NCBI RefSeq assembly: GCF_030436345.1
Contig: NZ_CP124038.1
Location: 849,561-913,560 of the forward strand
Direction of reading: 5' to 3'
Length of the DNA stretch: 64,000 nt
Source: [Borrelia] tanukii
GTDB taxonomy: Bacteria; Spirochaetota; Spirochaetia; Borreliales; Borreliaceae
Shown: in pieces, positions 18,737 to 31,122 of the stretch
How positions within the stretch are numbered: the stretch's first letter is position 1
Layout of the letters: each line of letters starts with the position of its first letter
Notes under the pieces: generated by a model
Databases searched by the model: none
Told to the model about the DNA's origin: nothing
The model's input: only the letters and a program-made list of their open reading frames with translations
Program-made: the position numbers and the translations under genes

Positions 18737-19511
18737 GAAGTTTTATTCCTAAATGAAATGGGACATATCTTTCTTGCCCAAAGATGTTTGCAGTGAAGTT
18801 TAGTTTGTGGGGAGCATTATTTGATTTTATAACAAGAGTGCTTGATCCCCCCCCATCTAGATTAATGGCGTTAGTCATGCCGTAGCTTAATGCAAAATCA
18901 ATGGCTTCGTTAAGAGAAGCCCCTTTGCTATTGTTAACGCCTCTTCCTTCTATTGTAGCAAGAAATAAATACTTGTTATTTTTGTCAGTTCCTATTATTG
19001 TTCTTGGATGCTTTGTTTCTTTGAAGTTTTTTTTATAATTTCCGTTTTTGATTAAAACAAAAAATCCGCTAAATCCATAATCGGAGTTTTTTATTTCGTC
19101 TTCTTTGGGATTTAATATAATTTTATTGTTTTTTATTGCAATCTCCCCATAGTTAGTTATTTGTTTTGAAATCATTTTTTTATTATATATGTATAGTCCT
19201 TTTGGAAAAAACATGTTTTGTTTAACTTCGTATGGACTTGTGTTAATAGCAATGTCAACGTTGTTGGAAATTAAAAAATGGCTTGTTGTTTGGCCTTTAA
19301 AGTAGTAATTATTTAGCTTTTTGTCGTAAATAGGTTTTGATATGGTGAATTTTAGATCTTTATTTTCAATTTTCACTAGAACATAATTGCTATTCATGAA
19401 ATAGCCTTTAATAATTTTGTATTTGTGTTTTTTAGCGATTGATTTGGACAGCATTAGTCCTGATGAAATACTTAAAATCAATATTAGTAGTGTTAATATT
19501 TTTTTATTCAT
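18729..19511 (-). CDS. Exported phosphodiester glycosidase (NAGPA) domain protein
   Basis: A 260-residue protein with an N-terminal signal or anchor (ILTLLILILSISSGLML). The C-terminal 110 residues show the NAGPA/DUF2233 pattern: RTIIGTDKNNKYLFLATIEG, a GASLNEAIDFALSYG helix, and NLDGGGSSTLVIK, the catalytic-site loop of the family that includes the lysosomal uncovering enzyme. Bacterial members act on or near cell-envelope glycans, so a periplasmic glycan role is plausible. It overlaps the upstream gene 19504-20019 by 8 bp, suggesting coupled expression. Substrate unknown. Confidence 0.85.
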   Translation of the reverse strand: MNKKILTLLILILSISSGLMLSKSIAKKHKYKIIKGYFMNSNYVLVKIENKDLKFTISKPIYDKKLNNYYFKGQTTSHFLISNNVDIAINTSPYEVKQNMFFPKGLYIYNKKMISKQITNYGEIAIKNNKIILNPKEDEIKNSDYGFSGFFVLIKNGNYKKNFKETKHPRTIIGTDKNNKYLFLATIEGRGVNNSKGASLNEAIDFALSYGMTNAINLDGGGSSTLVIKSNNAPHKLNFTANIFGQERYVPFHLGIKLPN

Positions 19512-20019
19512 TTCTTTTTATTTTATAAGAATAAATGCTTTTGGGATAGTTTGTTAGTATGAGATTTTTAATCTGTGTTGCTAATTTTTTATTTTTAAAT
19601 TTTATAATACTAAATATTTGATAAATTATTTTGACATCTATATTTTTTTCATTATTTAAAATTTTTTTAATTTCTTCTTCATCAATATTGTCTTCATTTA
19701 TTCTTAATTTTAGTGAAATGATTTCGTTTTTTATTTTTTGATCTTTAATCTTTTTTTTGTTTATTTTGTTTAAAAAATTATTAGCTTCTTTATATTTTTT
19801 TATTTTTATATAGTATTTTGTAATTAGCAGGTAATATTGTTCTAAGTCAAAATTCTTAATTTTATTTATTGTTTCTAATTCTTTTGGCAAATTATTAGTT
19901 AAATCATAAAGCATATATAGCTTTATTAAATTTTCTGTATTTTCTTTATTATTACTTTGTAATGCAAAAGGAGCAATTACTAGAAATAATAAAACATAAA
20001 AAAGGGATAGCCAGCCCAT
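19504..20019 (-). CDS. Exported or anchored helical (TPR-like) protein, unknown function
   Basis: A 171-residue protein with a hydrophobic N-terminus (LFYVLLFLVIAPFALQS) and a Lys/Asn/Ile-rich helical remainder. Helix pairs such as YYLLITKYYIKIKKYKEANN and FLNKINKKKIKDQKI look like tetratricopeptide repeats. It precedes and overlaps the NAGPA-domain gene, so the two are probably one transcript. No catalytic motif is visible and I do not recognise the family. Confidence 0.7.
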   Translation of the reverse strand: MGWLSLFYVLLFLVIAPFALQSNNKENTENLIKLYMLYDLTNNLPKELETINKIKNFDLEQYYLLITKYYIKIKKYKEANNFLNKINKKKIKDQKIKNEIISLKLRINEDNIDEEEIKKILNNEKNIDVKIIYQIFSIIKFKNKKLATQIKNLILTNYPKSIYSYKIKRNE

Positions 20020-20148
20020 AATTTATTATAAACTTTGTTTTGAGAATAATGAAAATAATTTAAAATTATTGTTGGTATTGCTTTCAACTTTGAATAATAT
20101 TTGATTATTATCTTTTCTATTATAATTAAGGTTTTTAAGGTTCAGTTT

Positions 20149-22620
20149 TTAAAAAAAGTAATTTAATTTTTTGTAAACTTTATTTATTAATTTTTTTATA
20201 AAATGCAGCTTTTGTATGTATTCTTTGTTTTCTATTAGGCTTTGTATGCTTTCCATAGATTCTTCTATTGCCATTATGAAATTTTGTTTGGGTTTTAGTC
20301 TAAAATTCCCCAAGCAATCTGTTTCCAATGCTAAAAAAAGAGCATTTTTTTTGGTAGGAGAGCTTATAAACTGCATTGTGCACCCCAAAAGATTTTTCAT
20401 TTTTTCAGGTTCATCAATGTTTACATTGTTTGTTTCATATTTTTTTATGAAATGCCAATCTTTTCCCATGCCTTTGACTATTTCAATAGTTTCTGAAAAT
20501 TTTTTATTGTTGAAAACTGTTATATTTTTATGCATCAATTGTATTTTAATTTTTTTCAAATCTTCATTATTTTGATTGTTTAATTCATTTTTTGCAATCA
20601 TTTCTTTTAGTGCTTCTAGGCTAATTTTTATTACATAAATATTATTTTTGTACTCTGCTTTGAAAATTTTTTTTCCTATTTTGATTTCATCGATAATTTT
20701 TGTTTGTTTGGCATTTGTTGTTTGTTTCTCTTTGTCAGATGTGTTTTTATGTTTAAGTTCTTCATTAAGGCTAATGTCGTCAATCCATTCTTTTTTTAAG
20801 ACGCCAATGGATCTTGCATACATTTTTGTAGTTTCTATAATTTCTCCTGCAACGAAATATTTCACAGAATCGGTACTAATAAGTGATCCGGGATGAATTA
20901 TTACGTTTTGAGCTTTGATGGTTTTATATTTCTTTTTTGAGGTTTTAAAACAAATGTAATCTCTCATCCCCCTCATTATTGATTTTAAGTATCCTTCGTT
21001 GTCAAAAGCGCCTTTTTGTATTATTGGTATATTCAATTTGCTAACAATGTTTTCAAGCTGCATTTGTACATTTACTATCTCTTCAAGTCCTTGTAGATCT
21101 AAATAATTTTCCTTTGTGAAAGATTCTTTATTTGCAGCTTTTTTAAAATCTTCAAAGATATTAACAAAGCCAATTAAATCTCCCATTGGATTTTTATATT
21201 TTAAGTGAGCTTGTCTAGCTTCCATCTCTTCGTTTTGTGGTAGTAGAAAAATTCCACTTGTGGATAAAAATGATAGACCTATTGTAGTTTGATAGATAGC
21301 TTGTGGGTAATTTATCATTGCTTCAACCAATGCTCTTGAATGTGCTGGCACCAATGGGAATAGTATCATATATTTACCAATTTCTGTAAGTTCGTTCTTA
21401 TTGTTTATAGCATCCAGAGATTTCAATATTTTGCTTGCAGTTTGAATCGAATGTGTTGATGGCTTTGAGATAAAGTCAAAGTGGGTAAAATCTCTGATTC
21501 CAATATCTGCCATTCTTAGTATTACTTCAGATAGGTCTGTTCTATATATTTCTTCTTTTTGATAATCTTCTCTTAGTTGATAATCTTCTCTTTTGTAAAG
21601 TCTGTAGCAAGTTCCTTTTGAAACTCTTCCTGCTCGACCGGCTCTTTGAGTTGCTGATGATTTTGAAATTGGAACTTCTTGGAGTGAATAGGTATGAGTT
21701 TTTGTTTGGAATTTGTTTGTTTTAACTTTTCCGCTATCGATTACTATTTTAATATTTTCAATTGTGATTGAAGTTTCTGCGATGTTTGTTGATACTATTA
21801 TTTTTCTTTTATTTTTAGGAGTAGCTATAAATATTTGCTCCTGAGCTTCTTTGGGCATTCGACCGTATAAAGGAAGTATTATTAAATTTTTTTTTGAGTT
21901 TAATTCTTGTAATTCTTTTATAGTTTCTTTTATTTCTTTCTCTCCAGATAAAAATATAAGAATATCTCCTGCTTTTTTCTCTTTTATTACGTTTAAGACA
22001 ATTTCTTTTATTTTTAATATCATTCCTTTTGACGTGTTTAAAAGAGGGGGATTGTATATTATTTGCACTGGGTACGTGATAGTTTCAATGCTAACAACCG
22101 GTGCATTGTTGAAATATTTTGAAAATATTTTTGTGTTTATTGTAGCAGATGAAACTATGATTTTAAAATCGTCTCTTTTTCTTGAAATGTCTTTAATAAG
22201 ACCTAATATAAAATCGATATTTAAACTTCTCTCGTGTGCTTCGTCTATTATGATTACGTCATATTCATAAAGCAGTGTATCTTTTTTTAGCTCTTGCAGA
22301 AGCACTCCGTCAGTCATTAATTTGATTTTGGTTTTTGGACTTGTAATTTCTTCAAATCTTATTTTGTAGCCAACTTCTTCTCCAAGGTTTACGCCAATAT
22401 GTTTAGCAATATATTCAGCTATTGATATTGTAGCTATTCTTCTTGGTTGAGTTACTCCAATTTTTCCTAATTTTGCAAAACCCGCCTCATATATTATTCT
22501 TGGTAGTTGGGTAGTTTTTCCACTACCTGTTGGACTTTCAACAATTAAAACATTATTTTTTTTTAATACCCTAATTAATTCATCTTTGTATTTATAAATC
22601 GGGAGTTTGAAATCATTCAT
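20149..22620 (-). CDS. hrpA: DEAH-box ATP-dependent RNA helicase HrpA
   Basis: An 823-residue DEAH-box helicase. Motif I is VESPTGSGKTTQLP, motif Ia TQPRRIATISIAEY, motif II DEAHERS, motif III SSATINT, motif V STNIAETSITI, and motif VI QRAGRAGR, followed by the winged-helix/ratchet and OB-like C-terminal regions. It is shorter than E. coli HrpA (about 1300 residues) but normal for a HrpB/HrpA-like core. From published work, HrpA in B. burgdorferi affects global protein levels and mouse infection. It ends the minus-strand run after topA with only 2 bp between them. Confidence 0.95.
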   Translation of the reverse strand: MNDFKLPIYKYKDELIRVLKKNNVLIVESPTGSGKTTQLPRIIYEAGFAKLGKIGVTQPRRIATISIAEYIAKHIGVNLGEEVGYKIRFEEITSPKTKIKLMTDGVLLQELKKDTLLYEYDVIIIDEAHERSLNIDFILGLIKDISRKRDDFKIIVSSATINTKIFSKYFNNAPVVSIETITYPVQIIYNPPLLNTSKGMILKIKEIVLNVIKEKKAGDILIFLSGEKEIKETIKELQELNSKKNLIILPLYGRMPKEAQEQIFIATPKNKRKIIVSTNIAETSITIENIKIVIDSGKVKTNKFQTKTHTYSLQEVPISKSSATQRAGRAGRVSKGTCYRLYKREDYQLREDYQKEEIYRTDLSEVILRMADIGIRDFTHFDFISKPSTHSIQTASKILKSLDAINNKNELTEIGKYMILFPLVPAHSRALVEAMINYPQAIYQTTIGLSFLSTSGIFLLPQNEEMEARQAHLKYKNPMGDLIGFVNIFEDFKKAANKESFTKENYLDLQGLEEIVNVQMQLENIVSKLNIPIIQKGAFDNEGYLKSIMRGMRDYICFKTSKKKYKTIKAQNVIIHPGSLISTDSVKYFVAGEIIETTKMYARSIGVLKKEWIDDISLNEELKHKNTSDKEKQTTNAKQTKIIDEIKIGKKIFKAEYKNNIYVIKISLEALKEMIAKNELNNQNNEDLKKIKIQLMHKNITVFNNKKFSETIEIVKGMGKDWHFIKKYETNNVNIDEPEKMKNLLGCTMQFISSPTKKNALFLALETDCLGNFRLKPKQNFIMAIEESMESIQSLIENKEYIQKLHFIKKLINKVYKKLNYFF

Positions 22621-22622
22621 AT

Positions 22623-25217
<2,595 letters not shown>

Positions 25218-25247
25218 TTAAGAATTAAAAAAAGTGAGAGTATTTTT

Positions 25248-26489
25248 GTGAACAATTATAAAATTCTGCATACTTCAGATTGGCATATTGGAAAAAAAAT
25301 TGAAAATTTTTCAATACTTAAGGAACAAAAAAAATTTTTAGCTTTTCTTTTAGAGTTTCTTAAAAAAGAAAAAATAGATCTTTTACTTATTGCTGGAGAT
25401 GTTTATGATTCCAAGAGGCCTGGATTTGAAGAGCAAAGATTGGTGAATAATTTTTTTTATGAGCTTTCTTTTACTTCTTGTAAATGGTGCGTGGTTATTT
25501 CTGGAAATCATGATAAAAAAGATTATTTGAGTATCAATAAAAAACTTCTTTCACGATTTAATTTTTTTTTAATAACAGAATATGATTCTGATGAACAAAT
25601 AGTTTTCTTAAAAGATAATGGAAATCTTAAGTTTATTGTTGTTTGTCTTCCACATATAAATGAAAGGCTTGTTTTAAGGCAAAATTTTGACAATGTTTTT
25701 GAATTAGAGGATCAGTCTTCTAGTAAGCTATTTCTTGAAAATTTAGAGAATGCTTACAGAGAAAAGATATCAAGTTTATCTAATTTGCTAGAAAATAAGT
25801 ATAAAGGAATCCCCAAAATATTAATGGCGCATTCTTTTTTTGGAAGCAGCAAAAAGATTGAAACTTTAGGAGGAAGTTATATTATCCCTTTTAATGTTTT
25901 TGGAAATGGTTTTTCTTATGTTGCTCTTGGGCATGTTCATAAATTTATGAAACTAAGGGATAATATTGTTTATTCAGGATCTCCTATGCAATATTCATTT
26001 AATGAGACCCATGATAAATATATAAATGTTTTGCATTTTAATGACAATAAATTGATCTTACAAGAAGCATATCCGGTGCCTGTTTTTAATAAATTAATCT
26101 TTGTTAAAGGTTCTTTAAATGAAGTTCTGGACTTTTTAACTAATGTCAAAAAAGAAGAGTCTTTTACTATTTATTTAAAAATTGAACTTAATGAGGCGGT
26201 TGATACTAGTGCTGAGGAAACTATTTATGATTTAGCAAAGCTTAATTTTATGAATTTAGTTTCTATTTCCTATTCTTTATTCTCAAATCAGGATTTGCAA
26301 GATGATTCCAGCTTTATTGGAGAACTAGAAGTGCTTGAAATGGATGAAAAATATTTTTTTGAGAAAAAGTTGAGACGAGATTTTGAGAACGGCGTTATTA
26401 AGGATGTAAAATTCAAGGAAGAAGACCTTATTTCTCTTTTTAACGAGATTTTAACTAAAGGATATTTAGGCGAATATGAGGATAAATAA
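25248..26489 (+). CDS. sbcD: Nuclease SbcCD, exonuclease subunit D
   Basis: A 413-residue Mre11-type phosphoesterase. Metal-binding motifs are intact: [28 protein letters not shown], and [10 protein letters not shown] followed by [12 protein letters not shown]. With SbcC it cleaves hairpins and blocked DNA ends. The start chosen is GTG 25248 directly before [12 protein letters not shown]; the upstream ATGs in the frame fall in the topA promoter region. It overlaps sbcC by 14 bp. A hairpin nuclease is noteworthy in an organism whose replicons end in hairpin telomeres. Confidence 0.95.
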   Translation: MNNYKILHTSDWHIGKKIENFSILKEQKKFLAFLLEFLKKEKIDLLLIAGDVYDSKRPGFEEQRLVNNFFYELSFTSCKWCVVISGNHDKKDYLSINKKLLSRFNFFLITEYDSDEQIVFLKDNGNLKFIVVCLPHINERLVLRQNFDNVFELEDQSSSKLFLENLENAYREKISSLSNLLENKYKGIPKILMAHSFFGSSKKIETLGGSYIIPFNVFGNGFSYVALGHVHKFMKLRDNIVYSGSPMQYSFNETHDKYINVLHFNDNKLILQEAYPVPVFNKLIFVKGSLNEVLDFLTNVKKEESFTIYLKIELNEAVDTSAEETIYDLAKLNFMNLVSISYSLFSNQDLQDDSSFIGELEVLEMDEKYFFEKKLRRDFENGVIKDVKFKEEDLISLFNEILTKGYLGEYEDK

Positions 26490-29319
26490 GCTCACATTTA
26501 AAAATATTGCTTCTTATAAAGGTGAGCATGAGTTAAATTTCGATACTCTTCTTTTAAGACAATCAGGTATTTTTTTAATTTCTGGTAATACTGGATCAGG
26601 CAAAAGTACTATTTTAGATTGCATAACTTTGGCGCTATATGCTCGTGTTTATAGACTTGGGAAAAAAATTGTAGATATTATATCAAAAGGCGAGACCAGC
26701 GCTTATGTTAAATTAACATTTACTATTTCTGGGAAGATTTATGAATCTTTTATTGAGCTTAATGTAAAAAACATAGAGACCCCTAAGAGTATGTTGCTTA
26801 ATTGTGTTTTTGATAATAGAACTATTGAGGGTCGAACTGATGTTTTAGAGTATATTAAAAGTCTTTGTCGATTAGACTTTAATCAATTTTGTCAAACTGT
26901 AATTTTGCCACAGGGCAATTTTCAAGAATTTTTAACATCAACTCCTAAAGAAAAAACCGCAATAATTGATAATATTTTTAATTTGAAAAAATATGATAAT
27001 TTGGAATTTTATTTAAAAAGTGACTTTGAGCGCACAAAGTTTAGTATAGATAAATTATTAAATTCTGAATCTTATGAAAAATCAATTCTTGATTATGATG
27101 AGCAGGAGTATAAATCTCTTAAAGATTATTTGGATTTAGTTGATATTGGTCGATTAAAAATTGATCTTAAAAATATTAAAAGAGCTATTTCTTTATGTAA
27201 TCAGGCAATAGTGTCTAATGAGAGATATTTAGGTTTGGAAATTGAAATATCTTCTCTAGAGGATCAATTATCTTCTCAGATTGAGTATAAAAATTCTTTA
27301 GAGAGGGACTATTCTATTCAAAATAAATTAAAAGAAAATTTGGATTTGGATCGAAAAATTTATTTGTGTTCAGATTTTTGGAATTTGAAAAATCTTGTTG
27401 CTATGCAAGGCGAATTATTTAATGATAACAGATTACTTGATTTGGAACTTTTAAAAGTGATAAATAATTTAAAAGAAATTGAAGATTTGGATAATAATTT
27501 TAATTTTAATTATGTTAAAGAACTTTATAATAAAAATTGCAATATTTTTAATTTGAAATTTGTTGAGAATGATTATCAAAGCTTGCTTTTAAGGAAAAAT
27601 ATTCTTGAGGATGAAAAAAAAGAATTGTTGAAGTCTCAAATTAAAAAAAATGATGAGATTAAAAGCATTTCTTCTGAGAAATCTAATTTCGATTTTGACA
27701 AATATGTTTACTATCAAGCATTGAAATTATTTCAAACTTTTAACGATGAGTTGATTTCAAAATATAGAGCTAAGTTGGAATTTTTATTGAAATCTACTGA
27801 CAAAGAAGGTTTTAATGAAAATAAGGAAAAAACTCTTATTAAGATTGATTTGTATAAAGAGTTGTTAAAGTGTCTTGATGATAAAAATTTTTCTATTGAG
27901 AGTGATAAAAAGAAACTAAAATATATTGAGGTTGAATATAAAAATTATCAACATAAAGACAAATTATCAGTTTGTGGTTTAAAAGAGCTTTACGCTTTAA
28001 ATTCAAAACTTCATTTAATACAAAATCAAATTGATGAGCTTCAATATCAGCTATCTTGCAGACAAGAAGAAATGTCTAAGCAAGAGGTTAATGCTTTGGA
28101 GTTTGAAAAGAATAATGCTGAAATTTTAAGATTGATTGGAAAAAATTTATTTGATAAATACATAAATTATTCAAAGAGAGAAAAAATTTTAGCGTTTGAA
28201 AATAAGCTGGAAAAACTTGAACAATTTAAGGTTAGAAAAAAAGATTTAAAAATTGAGATTTTTTTAAAAAATAAAGATTTTGATCAAAATCTTTTGAAGA
28301 TTAAAAGTTTATTATTAAAGCTTGATTTAAATTTAAGTTTTAACGATTATTCTTCTTTAGAAAGAGAATTTAATGTTATTTTGGCTAGGCAGAAAAGCAT
28401 AGAAAATGAATGGAATGCGCTTGTTTTAAATATTAAAAATTTAGAAGATTTAAAAATTAAAACCGAAACCCAAATTAAATTTATAAAGAAATCTATATTG
28501 ACTTTAAAAGCGAGATTAAACGAAGAGAAAAGTAGTTTTATGGATATAGTTTCAACTTTAAAAAGTGTGTTTTTTAGTTCATTTTCTTTTGAATCAGAAA
28601 CTGTTTTGGAACAAATCAATAAAAATAGTCTTCAATTTTTGCAAAAATTGAGTTTGTCAATTAGCTCTAAACTTGAATTTTTATCCAGAGACGTCGAAAA
28701 ATATAAAATAAAACTTTTAAATTTTCAAGCTCTTCAAAAAAAGATTGATCAACAAAAAATTAATTTAGAGGCGTTAAGAGGAGAATTAAATCTTGCTAAA
28801 GAAAGGAAAGATAAACTAGATGTTTTAAGAAAGGTGGTTATTAGATCCTCTGGATTAAAATATTATGTTCAAACTTTTTTAATTAATGATATTTTAAGGC
28901 TGGCAAATGAAAAGTATTTAAGGTGGATTTTTCCTGATTTTGAGCTTAAAACCAACAAAGAAAGCAAAGAGTTTGATTTTTTAATTGAAGACAAAAAAGA
29001 TGTTAATAAAATAAGAACGGTAAAAACTTTGTCTGGGGGTGAGAAATTTCTTGTATCTTTAGCTTTGTCTTTAGCTTTATCTGATAAAATAAGGGATAGT
29101 GAGTTAAAAATAGAAGCTTTTTTTCTAGATGAAGGGTTTGGCAATCTTGATGAAGATACTTTGGCTCAAGTTATGCCTAAGCTTTCTAAGTTTCAAATAA
29201 TGACCGGACGACAAATTGGCATAATTTCTCATGTGTCTTATTTGAAGGAGATGATTAAAGCACAAATAGTTATAAACAAGATTTCTAAAATTTCTTATAT
29301 TGCTATGGAAAATTTATGA
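26476..29319 (+). CDS. sbcC: Nuclease SbcCD, ATPase subunit C
   Basis: A 947-residue Rad50-like ATPase. The Walker A is [14 protein letters not shown] in the N-terminal lobe with a conserved [17 protein letters not shown] motif after it; the C-terminal lobe has the signature [20 protein letters not shown] and Walker [15 protein letters not shown]. Between them lies a long coiled coil rich in Lys/Glu/Leu/Asn. I see no clear CxxC zinc hook at the coiled-coil apex in the translated sequence (a Cys-Arg-Gln stretch is near the middle), which may be real divergence. Operon with sbcD. Confidence 0.95.
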   Translation: MRINKLTFKNIASYKGEHELNFDTLLLRQSGIFLISGNTGSGKSTILDCITLALYARVYRLGKKIVDIISKGETSAYVKLTFTISGKIYESFIELNVKNIETPKSMLLNCVFDNRTIEGRTDVLEYIKSLCRLDFNQFCQTVILPQGNFQEFLTSTPKEKTAIIDNIFNLKKYDNLEFYLKSDFERTKFSIDKLLNSESYEKSILDYDEQEYKSLKDYLDLVDIGRLKIDLKNIKRAISLCNQAIVSNERYLGLEIEISSLEDQLSSQIEYKNSLERDYSIQNKLKENLDLDRKIYLCSDFWNLKNLVAMQGELFNDNRLLDLELLKVINNLKEIEDLDNNFNFNYVKELYNKNCNIFNLKFVENDYQSLLLRKNILEDEKKELLKSQIKKNDEIKSISSEKSNFDFDKYVYYQALKLFQTFNDELISKYRAKLEFLLKSTDKEGFNENKEKTLIKIDLYKELLKCLDDKNFSIESDKKKLKYIEVEYKNYQHKDKLSVCGLKELYALNSKLHLIQNQIDELQYQLSCRQEEMSKQEVNALEFEKNNAEILRLIGKNLFDKYINYSKREKILAFENKLEKLEQFKVRKKDLKIEIFLKNKDFDQNLLKIKSLLLKLDLNLSFNDYSSLEREFNVILARQKSIENEWNALVLNIKNLEDLKIKTETQIKFIKKSILTLKARLNEEKSSFMDIVSTLKSVFFSSFSFESETVLEQINKNSLQFLQKLSLSISSKLEFLSRDVEKYKIKLLNFQALQKKIDQQKINLEALRGELNLAKERKDKLDVLRKVVIRSSGLKYYVQTFLINDILRLANEKYLRWIFPDFELKTNKESKEFDFLIEDKKDVNKIRTVKTLSGGEKFLVSLALSLALSDKIRDSELKIEAFFLDEGFGNLDEDTLAQVMPKLSKFQIMTGRQIGIISHVSYLKEMIKAQIVINKISKISYIAMENL

Positions 29320-29352
29320 TCATTTATGTAAAATTAGGTTTTAAGGATAGAT

Positions 29353-30270
29353 ATGAAACGTTATTTGGCAATTGATGTTGGCGGGACTAATACTAAGTAT
29401 TCGCTTGCAGATTCAAGCGGTGTTTTTTTTGATAAAAATGAAATAAGTACAGGTGCTACTTCTGATGAACAAGTAAATATTTTAGTTAACCTTATAAATT
29501 CTTACAAAGAATCAAGTGATATAGCGGGAGTTGCAATTTGTATTCCTGGGTTTGTTGATCTTAAGGGAAATATTATTAGAGCAAATGCTATTTCTGGCTT
29601 TGTTAATTATCCTTTAAAAGAGAGATTAGAATCTTTAACCGGCGTAAATATAGAGATTGAAAATGATGCTAATTGTGTGGCCTTAGCAGAAAAATTTAAG
29701 GGCAATGCTATTGATTCTAATGATTTTATTGCCATAACCCTTGGCACAGGAATTGGTGCTGGAATTTTTACAAATGGCAAACTTTTAAGAGGAAGTTCTT
29801 TTATGTCTGGAGAGGTTGGATTTATGATTACTAGGGGTATTAGTAATAATATTCCTTTTAATTGTAGATGGGAGGCTATTTCTTCTGTTTTAGCCTTAAG
29901 GAAAAGAGTTGCTATGCGCTTAGAGAAGCCTTTAAAAGAGATTTCAGGAGAATGTGTTTTTGATCTTGCTGAAAATGGAAATATTCATGCCAAAAATGAA
30001 GTTGACAGATTTTTTGAGAATTTATCATTTGGTATTTTTAATTTGACTTTTATTTTAAATCCTGAAAAAATTTTGATTGGGGGAGGAATAAGCGCAAGGC
30101 CTGATTTAATAGACAGAATATATGAGAAATTAGAAAATTTGTGGTCTTTAGAAATGGCTTTTATTAATAATAATAATATAAAAAATCTTGTAACACTTGA
30201 GCCGACTAAATTTAATAATGAATCTGGTAAAATTGGAGCTTTGTATCATTATTTTACTTGCAAAAAATAA
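29353..30270 (+). CDS. ROK family sugar kinase-like protein
   Basis: A 305-residue protein of the ROK family. The phosphate-binding motif is IDVGGTNTKYSL at the N-terminus, IENDANCVALAEKF contains the catalytic aspartate, and GTGIGAGIFTNGKLLRGS and IGGGISARPDLID follow. There is no helix-turn-helix domain, so it is more likely a kinase (glucose, N-acetylglucosamine or similar) than a repressor, although this locus has been labelled xylR-like. The usual zinc motif GxxCxCGxxGCxE is degenerate here (region FNCRWEAISS). An AGGA precedes the ATG. Substrate unknown. Confidence 0.88.
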   Translation: MKRYLAIDVGGTNTKYSLADSSGVFFDKNEISTGATSDEQVNILVNLINSYKESSDIAGVAICIPGFVDLKGNIIRANAISGFVNYPLKERLESLTGVNIEIENDANCVALAEKFKGNAIDSNDFIAITLGTGIGAGIFTNGKLLRGSSFMSGEVGFMITRGISNNIPFNCRWEAISSVLALRKRVAMRLEKPLKEISGECVFDLAENGNIHAKNEVDRFFENLSFGIFNLTFILNPEKILIGGGISARPDLIDRIYEKLENLWSLEMAFINNNNIKNLVTLEPTKFNNESGKIGALYHYFTCKK

Positions 30271-30297
30271 AATCTTTTTAAGGGTTAGTAAGAATTT

Positions 30298-31122
30298 TTA
30301 GGTTTGAATATTTGAAGCTAGTTTTGCTATGAGGTTTTCAACGCTAGATTTTTGAATATTAAATTCTATTTCTACTGTATTTTGATCTTTTATTGTAGCC
30401 TTTATTTGGCTTGATATTGCAAGATTAGTTGTGCTTGTCAAGACAGTTGGAATTAACTTTTTTGACAATATTTTTACTATTGATGGGTTGTTTGTTTTGA
30501 TCAAAGATTTGAAAATATATTCATTTTTATTTAGGCTGTTTATAGATAGGGTTCCACTGCTAAAAGGGATTAAATTTTTGCTATTTGCTATTTGGTCTGG
30601 AAGTAGTAATGCTGAATCTTGAATCCAAAAAAACATTTCATTTTTTTCTATTTCCTTAATATATTTTGTTGTTAGTATATTGTTATCTTTTAAGGTTTTA
30701 TCTTTTTGGTTTATTGTAATGCTGGTTCTAGCTCTGTTTGGGGTAATGTATATGTTTGAATTTTTAAGTTTCCATTTTGGATTTGTAAGTATATTGCCTA
30801 TTGATTCTGTATTTCTATTTTTATGAATTCCCCAGAAAATATCTTTTGGGAAATTACCCATTACTAGTATAGCAAAATCGTTATTTTCTTTTTTATAGCT
30901 AAAGTATAAATCGCTTATAAGGCCTAGGATGGATTTATATTTAGGGCTTAAAGAGTTATAAATAGATCTGTTTTTAATTAAATTCACATGGGCATATAAA
31001 TTTGCGTCAGGCAAAAGTTCCATTAAGTAATTTAGATTTTGCTTTGGGGGGCTATAAGGCAAGCTGGTACATCCCACTATGAGGTACGAAATGGCAATTA
31101 TTTTTGTTAATGTTTTTAACAT
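30298..31122 (-). CDS. Putative lipoprotein, function unknown
   Basis: A 274-residue protein with a lipoprotein signal ([13 protein letters not shown], Cys at residue 18). The rest contains a short strand/helix mix ([48 protein letters not shown]). I recognise no family and no catalytic motif. Its start overlaps the ileS stop by 7 bp, so it is probably translated from the end of the ileS transcript. Such spirochaete lipoproteins may be periplasmic or surface exposed. Confidence 0.75.
   Translation of the reverse strand: MLKTLTKIIAISYLIVGCTSLPYSPPKQNLNYLMELLPDANLYAHVNLIKNRSIYNSLSPKYKSILGLISDLYFSYKKENNDFAILVMGNFPKDIFWGIHKNRNTESIGNILTNPKWKLKNSNIYITPNRARTSITINQKDKTLKDNNILTTKYIKEIEKNEMFFWIQDSALLLPDQIANSKNLIPFSSGTLSINSLNKNEYIFKSLIKTNNPSIVKILSKKLIPTVLTSTTNLAISSQIKATIKDQNTVEIEFNIQKSSVENLIAKLASNIQT

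Noticed and set aside
20216..20896. Hydrophobic plus-strand frames opposite hrpA
   Set aside because: They are antisense shadows of the helicase with no ribosome-binding site and a translation of biased Phe/Ser/Leu composition.
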